A DNA stretch of 64,000 bases from Pseudomonas fluorescens (GTDB lineage: Bacteria; Pseudomonadota; Gammaproteobacteria; Pseudomonadales; Pseudomonadaceae): positions 248,001 through 312,000 of the forward strand of contig NZ_MOBX01000013.1 in NCBI RefSeq assembly GCF_003732425.1, read 5' to 3'. The translations under genes were made by a program, and so were the position numbers. Below are positions 19,837-29,028 of this stretch, one piece after another. Below the pieces are notes generated by a model, which made no database searches, was not told where the DNA came from, and saw nothing but the letters and a program-made list of their open reading frames with translations. Each line of letters starts with the position of its first letter. The stretch's first letter is position 1.

Positions 19837-21246
19837 TCAGAAAACGAACTGGGTGTAGATACCGAAGTAGTCACTGTCTTTACCGCCGATATCCTCCAGG
19901 GCCGCCCCGGCCTGGACATGGGTATACATGGCATGAACGGTCGTGAACCGGTTCACGCGCCAGTCGACGATGAAGTTGGTATTGGTTGCGACATGGCGCG
20001 CATTTCCCTGGTTCGGCGCGTAGGGAGCGGCGGTCGGGAGGTAGTAGATGCCGTCCTTGGTGCTTTCACGCATCAGGACATCGACGTTCGCTTCGAGCTT
20101 CACGTCCTGGGTCAATTTGAGCGAAGCCACGGGGGCGACGTTGATCATGTTGGTGGCGGTAAACCAATTGGCATCGGTGTACACCAGACCTGATGCAAGC
20201 GCTGGCGCAACGAAGTCGCCGAGGGTGTTGTCGTTCGGATCGTCGTCGCCGCTGAACGCGTTTGCTCGAAACCCCAAGCGAGGCGTTAGCGGTACATCTT
20301 TGAAGGTGTAACCCGCCTGCGTCATCAGTCCCCAGGCGCTGATGTCCTGACCACCGCTGTTGCCACCCTGCACCACGGCTTCAATGTCGTAATCCCAGGG
20401 CGTGGATTGGCGATAAAACCGTACGCCATAACTGTTGCGCCGCTCATTGCCGGCGACACTGGTGTAGACCGCATTGTCGCGACCGAAGGTATAAGCGAAT
20501 ACATCAATATGGCTGTCGAGGGGGTTCCAGACCGCCGTGCCGTACAACCCGGAAAAATCCTGATGTTTATCGCGCTGGTCATCGAACTTGAGCGGATCGA
20601 TCTGCGTAGGACTGACCGAGAACAGCTCCCAACGGGTCTTGCCCGGGGTTTGCCAGCCCAGCTTCACGCCGTCATAGGTGTAGCGGACGTTGGCGCCTTC
20701 GCGAAGACCGGCAAGGCGCACACTGCCCATGGGCATCACGAAACGTCCGCCCCGAACATTGAAGACTCCATAGGAATCATCACCTGTGGAGTACTCGGCG
20801 AACATTTGCTGTAAATCGGTCTTGTCGCGATTGAATCGACTCACCCGTTCGGAGAAAAACTCGCGGTTATCACCCAGTTCGGTAAATACCCGCAGACCAT
20901 TACTCAAATTGAGATCTGCGCTGAGTCTCAAACGCTGTTGCAGCATGCTGTTTGGATTGGCTTTCCCACCCACACCCAACAAAGCATGTTGATAGTCCTG
21001 ATATTGGTATCTGACTTCGCCACCAATAGCGAGATAGTCTCGAGCATCACCGGACAAGGGAATGTAGCGGATAGAACCTAACGGATCGTTGCGACGGATG
21101 TTTTCGTCGGCGAGGTATAGAGGGTTGTCGGCCCACGCAATGGTGCTGACGGGAGGCAATTTCAATTGTGTTGCGTCTTGCGCCATGGCAAGTGATACGC
21201 CACACAAAAGATACGAGCACAACAAGGGCTTGGAATAGCTGTTCAT
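19837..21246 (-). CDS. outer-membrane porin, alginate-export-type beta barrel
   Basis: 469 residues with a signal peptide (LLCSYLLCGVSLAMA) and repeated amphipathic beta strands, ending in the outer-membrane C-terminal pattern YFGIYTQFVF with terminal Phe. It is similar to the alginate export (AlgE-like) porin family used for small anionic or aromatic substrates. Placed between catA and the sulfatase gene on the same strand, it may admit sulfate esters or aromatics (inference). Confidence 0.8.
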   Translation of the reverse strand: MNSYSKPLLCSYLLCGVSLAMAQDATQLKLPPVSTIAWADNPLYLADENIRRNDPLGSIRYIPLSGDARDYLAIGGEVRYQYQDYQHALLGVGGKANPNSMLQQRLRLSADLNLSNGLRVFTELGDNREFFSERVSRFNRDKTDLQQMFAEYSTGDDSYGVFNVRGGRFVMPMGSVRLAGLREGANVRYTYDGVKLGWQTPGKTRWELFSVSPTQIDPLKFDDQRDKHQDFSGLYGTAVWNPLDSHIDVFAYTFGRDNAVYTSVAGNERRNSYGVRFYRQSTPWDYDIEAVVQGGNSGGQDISAWGLMTQAGYTFKDVPLTPRLGFRANAFSGDDDPNDNTLGDFVAPALASGLVYTDANWFTATNMINVAPVASLKLTQDVKLEANVDVLMRESTKDGIYYLPTAAPYAPNQGNARHVATNTNFIVDWRVNRFTTVHAMYTHVQAGAALEDIGGKDSDYFGIYTQFVF

Positions 21247-21330
21247 TGTTAGCCTTTCTTATTTTTATTATTACTTGGCAGGCTGTGAATTCCCTTCAAT
21301 GCCTTTCACATCAATGTGTGCACCTGGAAT

Positions 21331-21365
21331 AAAAGTCAGGTGGCAACTTGCGTGGAGTCGCCACC
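21331..21365 (-). terminator. possible intercistronic terminator after catA
   Basis: On the minus strand GGTGGC...GCCACC encloses a further partly paired loop and is followed by TGACTTTTATT. It may attenuate rather than stop transcription into the porin gene. Confidence 0.45.
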
Positions 21366-21376
21366 CTTCTCTTTTG

Positions 21377-22312
21377 TCAGTCCTGAAGCACGCGCGGGCG
21401 CAAGCTTCGCTGCTCTTGCGTTATGGCATCCGCCGATTGCAATTGGAAGTCGAAAGACATCTCGGCGAAACGCCCTTCTACCCCACGTTTGGCGCTCGAT
21501 TGAGCGTCATCAACGAAGCGCACTTCACCGATCAAACCTTCCCGCGTGGCGTAAGCGAAGTCATCCCAGAGATACTTTTCACCTGACAGATTGATTTGAG
21601 TGGTCAGGTGGCGGTAACCGGGCGCTGAAATGAAATAGTGAATATGCGCGGGACGCTGGCCGTGACGGCCAAGCAGGTTCAGGCATTCCTGAGTTGGCCC
21701 CTGAGGATCGCAGCCATACCCGGACGGGACGATACTGCGAGCACGATAGCGGCCGTCGGCATCCGTAACGATGCGACGACGCAGGTTGTACGCCGATTGG
21801 GATTTATCGAAGTAGGAGTAGTTGCCTTTGGTATTGGCCTGCCACAAGTCGACGATAGCGCCGGCGACAGGCTGGCCTAGCAGGTCGACGACCTGGCCTT
21901 CGATGAACAGCGTTGTGGCGACGCCCTCCTCGCTGCCATCGTCCATGCGCGCTTCGCCTTCACACAGCGGAGCACCGGCAACATACAGCGGGCCTTCGAT
22001 GGTGCGAGGCGTGCCGCCGGTGTGGCCAGCCTGTTCATCGCGAGCATCATTGAGCAAGTCGAGGAAATGCTCAAGGCCAAGTCCGGCCATGAGCAGAGCG
22101 GCTTCACCGCGACCACCCAGGCGATTCAGGTAGTCGATTGCGCTCCAGAATTCGTCATCGGTAATCTGCAGGTCTTCGATCAAACGCGCACTGTCTTGCA
22201 ATACACGCAGCAGGATCTGTTTGACTCGCACGTTACCTTGATCATTATCCAAACCAGCAGCTTGTTTGAAAAATGCCTGGATCTCATCAGAGCTGGAAAT
22301 TCTGACTGTCAT
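21377..22312 (-). CDS. catA: catechol 1,2-dioxygenase
   Basis: 311 residues of the intradiol dioxygenase family: an N-terminal dimerisation domain, then PRTIEGPLYVAGAP, DLWQANTKGNYSYFD, RARSIVPSGYGCDPQGP and RPAHIHYFISAPGYRHLTTQIN. These contain the two Tyr (NYSYFD, SGYG) and two His (RPAHIHY) ligands of non-heme Fe(III). It opens catechol to cis,cis-muconate. It follows catB and catC in the same direction. Confidence 0.95.
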   Translation of the reverse strand: MTVRISSSDEIQAFFKQAAGLDNDQGNVRVKQILLRVLQDSARLIEDLQITDDEFWSAIDYLNRLGGRGEAALLMAGLGLEHFLDLLNDARDEQAGHTGGTPRTIEGPLYVAGAPLCEGEARMDDGSEEGVATTLFIEGQVVDLLGQPVAGAIVDLWQANTKGNYSYFDKSQSAYNLRRRIVTDADGRYRARSIVPSGYGCDPQGPTQECLNLLGRHGQRPAHIHYFISAPGYRHLTTQINLSGEKYLWDDFAYATREGLIGEVRFVDDAQSSAKRGVEGRFAEMSFDFQLQSADAITQEQRSLRPRVLQD

Positions 22313-22361
22313 GATTATGTTCCCATCTTTTTATTATGTTCAAAGTCGCAAAGTGCAACGC

Positions 22362-22652
22362 TTAACGATCGTCTTCGTGGATCGATGAAGGATGGCGGCA
22401 GAGCCCTGTCACTTCGATATCCATGTACGGGAACAGCGGCAATTGCATGAGCGTGTCATGCAAAGCCTCAACGCTTTCGACGTCAAAAACGCTGAAGTTG
22501 GCGTAGTGACCAGCGATACGCCACAGGTGCCGCCATTTGCCTTCACTCTGTAAACGCTGCGCCAGTTCCTTTTCATCGGCTTTCAAACGCGCGGCTTTCT
22601 GCGGGTCCATGTCGACGGGAAGCTTCACCGTCATTTTTACGTGGAAGAGCAT
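22362..22652 (-). CDS. catC: muconolactone delta-isomerase
   Basis: 96 residues, the family's usual length: MLFHVKMTVKLPVDMDP, a GKWRHLWRIAGHYANFSVFD block, HDTLMQLPLFPYMDIEVTGLCRHPSS. It converts muconolactone to beta-ketoadipate enol-lactone and works as a cytoplasmic decamer in known pseudomonads. It sits between catB and catA. Confidence 0.95.
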   Translation of the reverse strand: MLFHVKMTVKLPVDMDPQKAARLKADEKELAQRLQSEGKWRHLWRIAGHYANFSVFDVESVEALHDTLMQLPLFPYMDIEVTGLCRHPSSIHEDDR

Positions 22653-22677
22653 CTTTCTTATCTCCTGATAACAAGGT

Positions 22678-23799
22678 TTAGCGGCGACGGAAGCGGGTCA
22701 GGCGATCCTCATCGAGCGTCAGCCCCAGGCCTGGTGTGGCCGGAACGTGCAAGTGGAAGTCGCGGTAGACCGGTGCTTCGGTGACGATTTCTTCGGTCAG
22801 CAGCAGCGGCCCGAACAGTTCGGTTTGCCACTGCAATTGCTCAAGCGTGATGAAGGCATGGGCCGATGCCAGCGTGCCGACGGTGCCCTCCAGCATCGTG
22901 CCGCCATACAGCGCAATGCCGGCTGCCTGAGCGATATGGGCGGTGCGCAGGACAGCGCGAGGGCCACCGTTCTTGGCGATCTTGAGGGCGAAAATACTCG
23001 CCGCACCATCGGCGGCGAGGCTGAAAGCGTCCTCGACACATTCGATGGATTCGTCGGCCATGATCGGCGCCGGGCTGCGCTGGTTGAGGCGAATTTGTCC
23101 GCCGCGATTGATCCGGGAGATGGGCTGCTCGATCAGGTCGATCCCGTTCTCTCCCAGGACCTGGCATCCCTTGATCGCTTGAGATTCGCTCCAGTATTGG
23201 TTGACGTCGACCCTGACACTGGCGCGGTCGCCAAGGGCTTTCTTGATCGCGACGACGTGAGCAAGATCTCGCTCCAGCGCGTTGGCACCAATCTTCAGCT
23301 TGAAAATGCGGTGGCGGCGCAGCTCGAGCATGTGCTCGGCTTCCTGGATGTCTTTGGCGGTGTCACCACTGGCCAGCGTCCAGGCCACTTCGAGTGCATC
23401 GCGCACGCGCCCGCCCAGAAGTTCGCTTACAGGCAGACCTAAACGCTTGCCTTGGGCGTCCAGCAATGCCGTTTCGACGGCGGACCGGGCAAACGTATTG
23501 CCTTTGATAGCCTTGTCCAGACGCTGCATCGCGGCATTGATGTTCTCGGCATCCTGGCCAATCAGCAACGGAGCGAAATAGCTGTCGAGGTTGGTCTTGA
23601 TGCTCTCCGGACTCTCATTGCCGTAAGCCAGCCCACCGATCGTCGTCGCTTCGCCAATGCCCTCGATACCATCACTGCAAAGCAGGCGAAGAATGACTAG
23701 CGTCTGCCCCTGCATGGTATGCATGGCTAACTTGTGCGGGCGAATGGTGGGCAAGTCGACGATGATCGTCTCAAGGCGCTCGATCCGGGTTACGTTCAT
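22678..23799 (-). CDS. catB: muconate cycloisomerase
   Basis: 373 residues of the enolase superfamily: IIVDLPTIRPHKLAMHTMQ, EATTIGGLAYG, FKLKIGANA (catalytic KxK lysines), VRVDVNQYW, DLIEQPI, MADES and LKIAKNGGP. It lactonises cis,cis-muconate using Mn2+. ATG 23799 gives the standard N-terminus; the frame is open further upstream. First gene of the catBCA operon, divergent from catR across about 150 bases, and expected to be CatR/muconate-activated as in P. putida. Confidence 0.95.
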   Translation of the reverse strand: MNVTRIERLETIIVDLPTIRPHKLAMHTMQGQTLVILRLLCSDGIEGIGEATTIGGLAYGNESPESIKTNLDSYFAPLLIGQDAENINAAMQRLDKAIKGNTFARSAVETALLDAQGKRLGLPVSELLGGRVRDALEVAWTLASGDTAKDIQEAEHMLELRRHRIFKLKIGANALERDLAHVVAIKKALGDRASVRVDVNQYWSESQAIKGCQVLGENGIDLIEQPISRINRGGQIRLNQRSPAPIMADESIECVEDAFSLAADGAASIFALKIAKNGGPRAVLRTAHIAQAAGIALYGGTMLEGTVGTLASAHAFITLEQLQWQTELFGPLLLTEEIVTEAPVYRDFHLHVPATPGLGLTLDEDRLTRFRRR

Positions 23800-23933
23800 T
23801 TCTGGTTCCATTGTGCGCAGGTTCAGATGTGGGTCGTGATGCCTATGCATCGATACCCACGGAATCTTGTTTGATGTAACTTAGAATCCGCGCAACGCAT
23901 CCACTGCGTCCAATATTCATTTTGTCTCTCTTC

Positions 23934-23948
23934 ATACCTCGGAGGTAT
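23934..23948. promoter_or_regulatory. CatR-type operator (ATAC-N7-GTAT)
   Basis: ATACC-TCGGA-GGTAT is an exact inverted repeat matching the ATAC-N7-GTAT consensus known for CatM/BenM-type LysR regulators. It covers the catR ribosome-binding site (GGAGG, 23941-23945), just before the GTG start. Binding there would allow autorepression of catR and poise activation of the divergent catB promoter. Confidence 0.8.
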
Positions 23949-23949
23949 C

Positions 23950-24822
23950 GTGGAATTAAGACATATCCGCTACTTTCAAGCGGTGGCCGAAACACTGAAT
24001 TTCACCCGTGCAGCCGAGCGTCTGAATATCGCCCAGCCACCGCTAAGCCGGCAGATTCAGCAACTCGAAGAGCATTTAGGTACAGCGCTACTGGAGCGCA
24101 CGCGTCCGGTGCAATTGACCGAAGCGGGCCGGTATTTCCATGAGCACAGCGGCATGCTGCTCAAGCAGCTTGAGCAGCTGTGCGAGAACACCCGACGCAT
24201 TGGTGAGGGGCAACGGCAATGGCTCGGTATCGGCTTTGCGCCGTCTACCCTTTATGCGCTGCTGCCTGAACTTATTCGAGAATTGCGCCGCGATTCAGAC
24301 CTTGAGCTGGGCCTGCAGGAAATGACCACGCTTCAGCAAATCGAGGCACTGAAAAGCGGCCGTATCGACATAGGTTTTGGTCGTATTCATTTCGACGATG
24401 GCGCCATCCACCAGCAAGTGCTCTATGAAGATCCGCTGGTCGCGGTACTGCCGACCGGGCACCGTTTGCAGGGTGAAACCATCACCCTGGAACGTCTGTC
24501 GCACGAGTCCTTCGTGCTGTACCCGGCCAACCCGAGACCCAGCTACGCCGATCATGTTTTAGCGTTGTTTGCTAATCACGGTATGGGCGTGCGGGTTTCT
24601 CAATGGGCCAATGAACTGCAAACAGCCCTGGGCTTGGTGGCGGCTGGATTAGGCATCACTCTGGTGCCCGCGTCTGTTCAGCAGCAACATCGTGCGGACC
24701 TCACCTATGCGCCTATTCAGGATTCGGAAGCTGTTTCGCCGATCATTTTGAGTCGTCGGGCTGGTGACATCAGCCCTATTATTCAGCGCTGTCTTAGCAT
24801 CATCACTTCGATAAACCCCTGA
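23950..24822 (+). CDS. catR: LysR-type activator of the catechol operon
   Basis: 290 residues beginning MELRHIRYFQAVAETLNFT, with HTH AAERLNIAQPPLSRQIQQLE and an effector domain typical of CatR/BenM/CatM (inducer cis,cis-muconate). GTG start with GGAGG five bases upstream. It is divergent from catBCA. The gene's last 35 bases and the following hairpin are duplicated about 8 kb downstream. Confidence 0.93.
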   Translation: MELRHIRYFQAVAETLNFTRAAERLNIAQPPLSRQIQQLEEHLGTALLERTRPVQLTEAGRYFHEHSGMLLKQLEQLCENTRRIGEGQRQWLGIGFAPSTLYALLPELIRELRRDSDLELGLQEMTTLQQIEALKSGRIDIGFGRIHFDDGAIHQQVLYEDPLVAVLPTGHRLQGETITLERLSHESFVLYPANPRPSYADHVLALFANHGMGVRVSQWANELQTALGLVAAGLGITLVPASVQQQHRADLTYAPIQDSEAVSPIILSRRAGDISPIIQRCLSIITSINP

Positions 24823-24854
24823 TCCGTGCACGCTATGGCGTGCGCGGATCAATC
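24783..24854. repeat. direct repeat copy A: catR 3' end plus hairpin
   Basis: The catR terminal codons plus a 30-base inverted repeat at 24821-24850 (GATCCGTGCACGC, loop TATG, GCGTGCGCGGATC) recur at 32801-32870 in the same orientation. The hairpins differ by one base. The hairpin overlaps the catR stop and may act as a terminator, though it lacks a T-tract. Confidence 0.8.
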
Positions 24855-24858
24855 CGTA

Positions 24859-25217
24859 TCAAGCACACCTTCCTGTGTCTCGTGCTGAAAGCTGTAGGAA
24901 GGGAAGCGCGCAGAGCTGCGCGGCCTGCCGAGCGACCTGCGCGTCGACGTCAGCATCACTCAAGTGATCAAGCACATCACAGATCCAAACGGTGAGTGCA
25001 CGGCACTCCTCCGCCATAAAGCCTCGCGTGGCCACCGCCGTGCCTATCCGCAGCCCGGAAGTCACGAACGGCGACTGGGGATCATTCGGCGCAGCGTTTT
25101 TGTTGACAGTCATACCACCGCGTTCCAAGGCAGCGTCGGCGTCCTTGCTGGTAATACCCTGACGAATCAGGCTGAGCAGAGTCAGCGCAATAGTCCCATC
25201 GACAAGGCAAACCAGAA
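24859..25217 (-). pseudogene. glyA: serine hydroxymethyltransferase C-terminal fragment
   Basis: About 118 codons on the minus strand resemble only the last quarter of GlyA: LLSLIRQGITSKDADAALERGG, TVNKNAAPNDPQSPFVTSGL, RIGTAVATRGF and WICDVLDHLSDADVDAQVARQ. The PLP-binding and catalytic regions are missing, the segment before LLSLIRQG is degraded (DGTIALT where GGTDNHL is normal), and there is no start signal. It abuts the end of the AraC gene. A non-functional remnant. Confidence 0.85.
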
Positions 25218-25245
25218 ACCTCTAAAAACCATCCGCGTCGCTCAA

Positions 25246-26172
25246 TCACTGGACGGTGAGAGAGCCGAATAAACTGAATGCATGTTTGTCGCGGTATTCT
25301 TTCGGCGTCATTGACAGCCTTTCTTTGAACAGCCTCGTCATATGACTTTGGTCGGCAAAACCACAATCCATCGCAACGGCCTTGAGCGGAACATTTCGCA
25401 GAGTCGACAGCAACCGCTCGGCACGCTTGAGCCGTTGCGCCTGCAAATACTGATGCGGCGAAACACCAAACACCGTGGCAAACACCCGAACGAAGTGTGA
25501 TGGGCTTAAATCGACAATGGCGGCCATATCCTTTACAGATATGGCGCCTGACAGGTGCGTGACGATATAGCGCTGCAAAGCATCGAGACGGGCACTGGAA
25601 ATGCGTGAGGCGGTTTCTTCTTGACCATCACATTTGATGTATTTGCGCATGAGGTGAATACAGAGCTGCACTTCCAGCGACTGCGAAAAAAGATCGCTGC
25701 CGGGTTCCTCACTCAGCACTTCGGCCTCATAGCGCCCCATCAGGGCGGACAACGCGGGATCGTTAACAATCGGATAGTGATCAACGAAAACACGATCAAT
25801 GTTTTTGTGAAAAATTTCGCTGGCGACTTTGACCATGAGCGCTTGTGAAATGTAGATATGACTGACTTCGATATCATTCATCCAATACCAGCGAGAAGAT
25901 TCGCCACGGGTCAGTATCGTCACATCATTTGCCTGCACAGCGTTGTTTCGCCATCGCGAACCGTCGTGAAACCCGAGATTTGCGGTACCTTTTTTCCAGC
26001 GAACCAACTCATAGTCACGCATGCTGGGGATGTCCACCTCGGTTTTATAGAAACGATAACCGCGGATTGACATTCCCTTGTTCAGCAACGTGTCCACTGT
26101 GCCTTTTATGGTGACTTCGCCCGGGATGACCTCGAGCATTTTCTCAGGCGCTAACAGAGTCAGACTCATCAC
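25246..26172 (-). CDS. AraC family transcriptional regulator
   Basis: 308 residues; the C-terminal about 100 residues form the double-HTH AraC/XylS domain: ISVKDMAAIVDLSPSHFVRVF, then GVSPHQYLQAQRLKRAERLL, CGFADQSHMTRLFKE and MTPKEYR. The N-terminal half resembles no domain I can name and may bind an effector. AAGGAG lies five bases before the start. It is upstream of nothing co-directional except the glyA remnant; likely targets are the VOC/oxidoreductase genes beside it (inference). Confidence 0.9.
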   Translation of the reverse strand: MMSLTLLAPEKMLEVIPGEVTIKGTVDTLLNKGMSIRGYRFYKTEVDIPSMRDYELVRWKKGTANLGFHDGSRWRNNAVQANDVTILTRGESSRWYWMNDIEVSHIYISQALMVKVASEIFHKNIDRVFVDHYPIVNDPALSALMGRYEAEVLSEEPGSDLFSQSLEVQLCIHLMRKYIKCDGQEETASRISSARLDALQRYIVTHLSGAISVKDMAAIVDLSPSHFVRVFATVFGVSPHQYLQAQRLKRAERLLSTLRNVPLKAVAMDCGFADQSHMTRLFKERLSMTPKEYRDKHAFSLFGSLTVQ

Positions 26173-26343
26173 AACTCCTTTATTGTCTTTAAGTAGTGGA
26201 GTTTTTTCACAGTTGCGGCTCCCGCCAGTCCTTTGACCGGAAGCGTACGCCGGCTTCTAAAATTAGCACAAGGTAACGACGAGGGAAGCTGGCTCATGGT
26301 CGTCAGGAGCCAGGCCCGTTCAGGTCATTTCACCTTAAGAGTC

Positions 26344-26886
26344 TCACTCAGACTGTTTCTTGAGATCATCTTCGGCGGATTTGCCAGGCCTCCAGCGGCG
26401 AAAATCTGTCTGGCGTTCGTATGCCTGAGCCGTTGGATAGGTGACCAGTTCAATGGTACTGCCCCAAGGCGTTCTGGTGTACACGTAGCGATTGCCGGTA
26501 CCTGCATCCAGTCCGGGAAGATCTCCTGGCTGGCTAAGCAGGGTGCCGCCTGCTTCGGCCAGCCGATCAGCGGCAGCATCGATATCGTCTACGTAGATGC
26601 AAATGTGCTGGATGCCCAGATCGCTTGGCACCACGGGCTGCGCCTGGGGCACACCGGAGTACGAAAACAGCTCCAGATTGGGTCCGTTGCCCAGCCGGAG
26701 CATGCGGATGACCTGAATCACCGCGCCTTGCGCGATGCCTAGTCCTGCCTCCACAGCGGGCCCTCCCAGCGGTTTGTCCAGCATGTCGTAAAGCACCTGC
26801 GCGCCAAACGCCTCCTCAAAGAAACGGGTTGCCAGCTCCATGTCTGGAACGGTAATGCCGACGTGCTCGATAGCGCGTACGTTCAT
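26344..26886 (-). CDS. VOC superfamily (glyoxalase/bleomycin-resistance) protein
   Basis: 180 residues containing two beta-alpha-beta-beta-beta modules: IEHVGITVPDMELATRFFEEAFGA and GIQHICIYVDDIDAAADRLAEAGG, with an ending of TRTPWGSTIELVTYP type. Metal-ligand candidates are the His of EHVG, the His of QHICI and the Glu of TIEL. The ATG at 26886 overlaps the stop of the oxidoreductase gene (ATGA), so both are one operon. Function may be a glyoxalase, epimerase or dioxygenase. Confidence 0.82.
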   Translation of the reverse strand: MNVRAIEHVGITVPDMELATRFFEEAFGAQVLYDMLDKPLGGPAVEAGLGIAQGAVIQVIRMLRLGNGPNLELFSYSGVPQAQPVVPSDLGIQHICIYVDDIDAAADRLAEAGGTLLSQPGDLPGLDAGTGNRYVYTRTPWGSTIELVTYPTAQAYERQTDFRRWRPGKSAEDDLKKQSE

Positions 26887-28778
26887 AGCGCCTCTCCTAT
26901 ACGTGCGGCGGACCAAAAACCTGATTGCGTGGCTTCGTACATCCTGCCTCCTCGGGCACGGGTGCCAATACTCTGCACGTGATAATCATCGACAAGGGCG
27001 GCATGTAGTGTCGAGGGCGCGCGCGCGCAGGCCATGATGACCTGGCCGTTTATCGGCAGCGTGGCATGGGTGACGATCTTGCCGCCCAGATTCTGCAAGA
27101 TTTCCGTAAGGTGCCCACGTTGCATATCGTTGGTGTCCACGCCGACGCTCGCCGCCGGCGAGAGCAAGCTGACGCTTCTGCCGTTCTCGGCCAGCCAGAG
27201 TGCTGCGAATAAAGCCACTTCGGTCTCGCCATAGACCGTGACCTCACGCTGCGAGGGGAACATGCCAGTGGACATCATCTGCACCACGTCTACCTCCGGC
27301 TGAGCTGACTCGGTGCCAGTGGCAAGCAGCACGGAATCCCAGAGGTTCGGATTCATGTCCTTGCCATCGGAATTCAGGTGTACGGTGACCCCAACGCGAT
27401 CGAGTTCACTGGTGTAGAACTCGATCATGTTGATGACCTCCATACGAAACGGGCTCGCCGCTGCCCAGGCCCAAAGTTGCCCACCCACTCGTGCGTCGCG
27501 TTCGAGCAAGGTGACACTGTGGCCCCGTTGGGCTGCCAGAATCGCCGCCTCACAGCCAGAAGGTCCTGCGCCGATTACCAGCACCCGCTGCTTGCGCGCG
27601 GCCGGTCGACGGGCCTGCTCGGCTCGCCGCTCCTGGCCCAGAGTGGGGTTGATAACGCATTGAGTGCCTTTACCGTTGAACATCCAGCGCGATATGCACT
27701 CGTTGACAGCCAGGCAGCGACGCACACTTTTAGGTTGCCCGCGCTGAGTCTTTATCACCGTGTCCGGATCAGCGAGTCCTGATCGTCCAAGCGCTACAAA
27801 ATCCAACTCGCCCGCAGATACCGATTCAGACATTTCCTCGAGGAGCCAAGTCAGGCGGCCAACGCCAATGACGGGTATCGACACCCTCTGCTTCACAGCC
27901 TTGGCGTAATTAACCAATGAGCCGGGGGCGATCATGGGTAGCAGCGTCATCGCCGTATCGTAATTGCCGGCACTGACATCCAGCGCATCCACGTGGGGTT
28001 CGAGCATTTCGCAAAACGCCAGCCCGTCTTCCAGTGACAGGCCGCCTTCATAGGGTTCGACCACGCTCAGCCGATACAGGACGGGATAGTCAGGCCCCAC
28101 CTCCTCGCGTATGCCACGAACCACATCAAGGGCAAAGCGTGCGCGGTTCTCCAGCGATCCTCCCCAGTTATCGGTGCGCTTGTTGGTGAACGGCGACAGA
28201 AACTGACCCAGCAGGTAACCGTGGGCTCCGTGCAATTCCACGGCATCGAAGCCTGCTGCAACCGCGCGACGAGCGCCTTGGACGTACTTGTCGATCAAAC
28301 CCGGAATCTCGTGCTCCTCGATCGCACGCGGAGGCGTACCAAAGGCGCTGGTGATACCGGCAGTGGGCGCCAATGGCGGCTCATTACGCTCAGTGTTGCC
28401 TTGCGAGTTCTGCCGCCCGGTGTGATGCAGTTGCACGGCTATCTTCGCGCCTTCGCCATGTACTGCATCCACCAAATTGCTTAACCCTCCAATGAACCGG
28501 TCGTGATCGATCCGAATCGGATGCCCGGCAGTGCGGCCCACCTCCCAGTCGATGGAGGTATTTTCAGTGATGATCAGACCGACTCCGCCTCGGGCCCGGG
28601 CGCGGTGATAGTCAATCAGCTTGTCGTCAACTTCGCCGAACGTACTCGCAAACTGGGTGAAGATAGGCGCCTGAACGAAGCGGTTACGCAGCTGCATCTT
28701 GCCGATCCGCCCCGGCTGGTAGAGTGCCGCAGCAGGCCCATCAGACATCACCAGAGTTGTATCGCTTGAAAGGACCAT
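26883..28778 (-). CDS. Old Yellow Enzyme-type FMN/FAD oxidoreductase (dienoyl-CoA reductase / trimethylamine dehydrogenase type)
   Basis: 631 residues in two parts: an OYE-like FMN TIM barrel (IGKMQLRNRFVQAPI, VQLHHTGRQN, VELHGAHGYLLGQFLSP, GRSGLADPD) and a C-terminal FAD/NAD-binding module (VLVIGAGPSGCEAAILAA, VTLLERDARVGGQL). The linker normally holds a 4Fe-4S cluster with CxxCxxC...C; here it reads CLAVNECISRW...QCVINP, so one cysteine is Val. GGAGAG precedes ATG 28778; an upstream in-frame start at 28793 was rejected. Substrate unknown; demethylase or enoate reductase are options. Confidence 0.85.
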   Translation of the reverse strand: MVLSSDTTLVMSDGPAAALYQPGRIGKMQLRNRFVQAPIFTQFASTFGEVDDKLIDYHRARARGGVGLIITENTSIDWEVGRTAGHPIRIDHDRFIGGLSNLVDAVHGEGAKIAVQLHHTGRQNSQGNTERNEPPLAPTAGITSAFGTPPRAIEEHEIPGLIDKYVQGARRAVAAGFDAVELHGAHGYLLGQFLSPFTNKRTDNWGGSLENRARFALDVVRGIREEVGPDYPVLYRLSVVEPYEGGLSLEDGLAFCEMLEPHVDALDVSAGNYDTAMTLLPMIAPGSLVNYAKAVKQRVSIPVIGVGRLTWLLEEMSESVSAGELDFVALGRSGLADPDTVIKTQRGQPKSVRRCLAVNECISRWMFNGKGTQCVINPTLGQERRAEQARRPAARKQRVLVIGAGPSGCEAAILAAQRGHSVTLLERDARVGGQLWAWAAASPFRMEVINMIEFYTSELDRVGVTVHLNSDGKDMNPNLWDSVLLATGTESAQPEVDVVQMMSTGMFPSQREVTVYGETEVALFAALWLAENGRSVSLLSPAASVGVDTNDMQRGHLTEILQNLGGKIVTHATLPINGQVIMACARAPSTLHAALVDDYHVQSIGTRARGGRMYEATQSGFWSAARIGEAL

Positions 28779-29028
28779 AAGCTCTCTCCTCACACTATCG
28801 TTTTTATTTTTGAGGCTTGATCATGGGAGGCAGAAGCTCAGGGGTATTGAATATTCATCGCGGTCCGTTGAAGGAAATGACTTTTCCAGCGCACCCGAAT
28901 GCAAAGCCGCTCGCAGCAACATGCATGGAAGAAGCGTTCTATCGGCCAGCAGAATTATTCAATACCGCATGAATGCCAGCACATGAAACTCGTGGCTCAC
29001 AACAAAAACAACAGCGACGAGGAATGTT

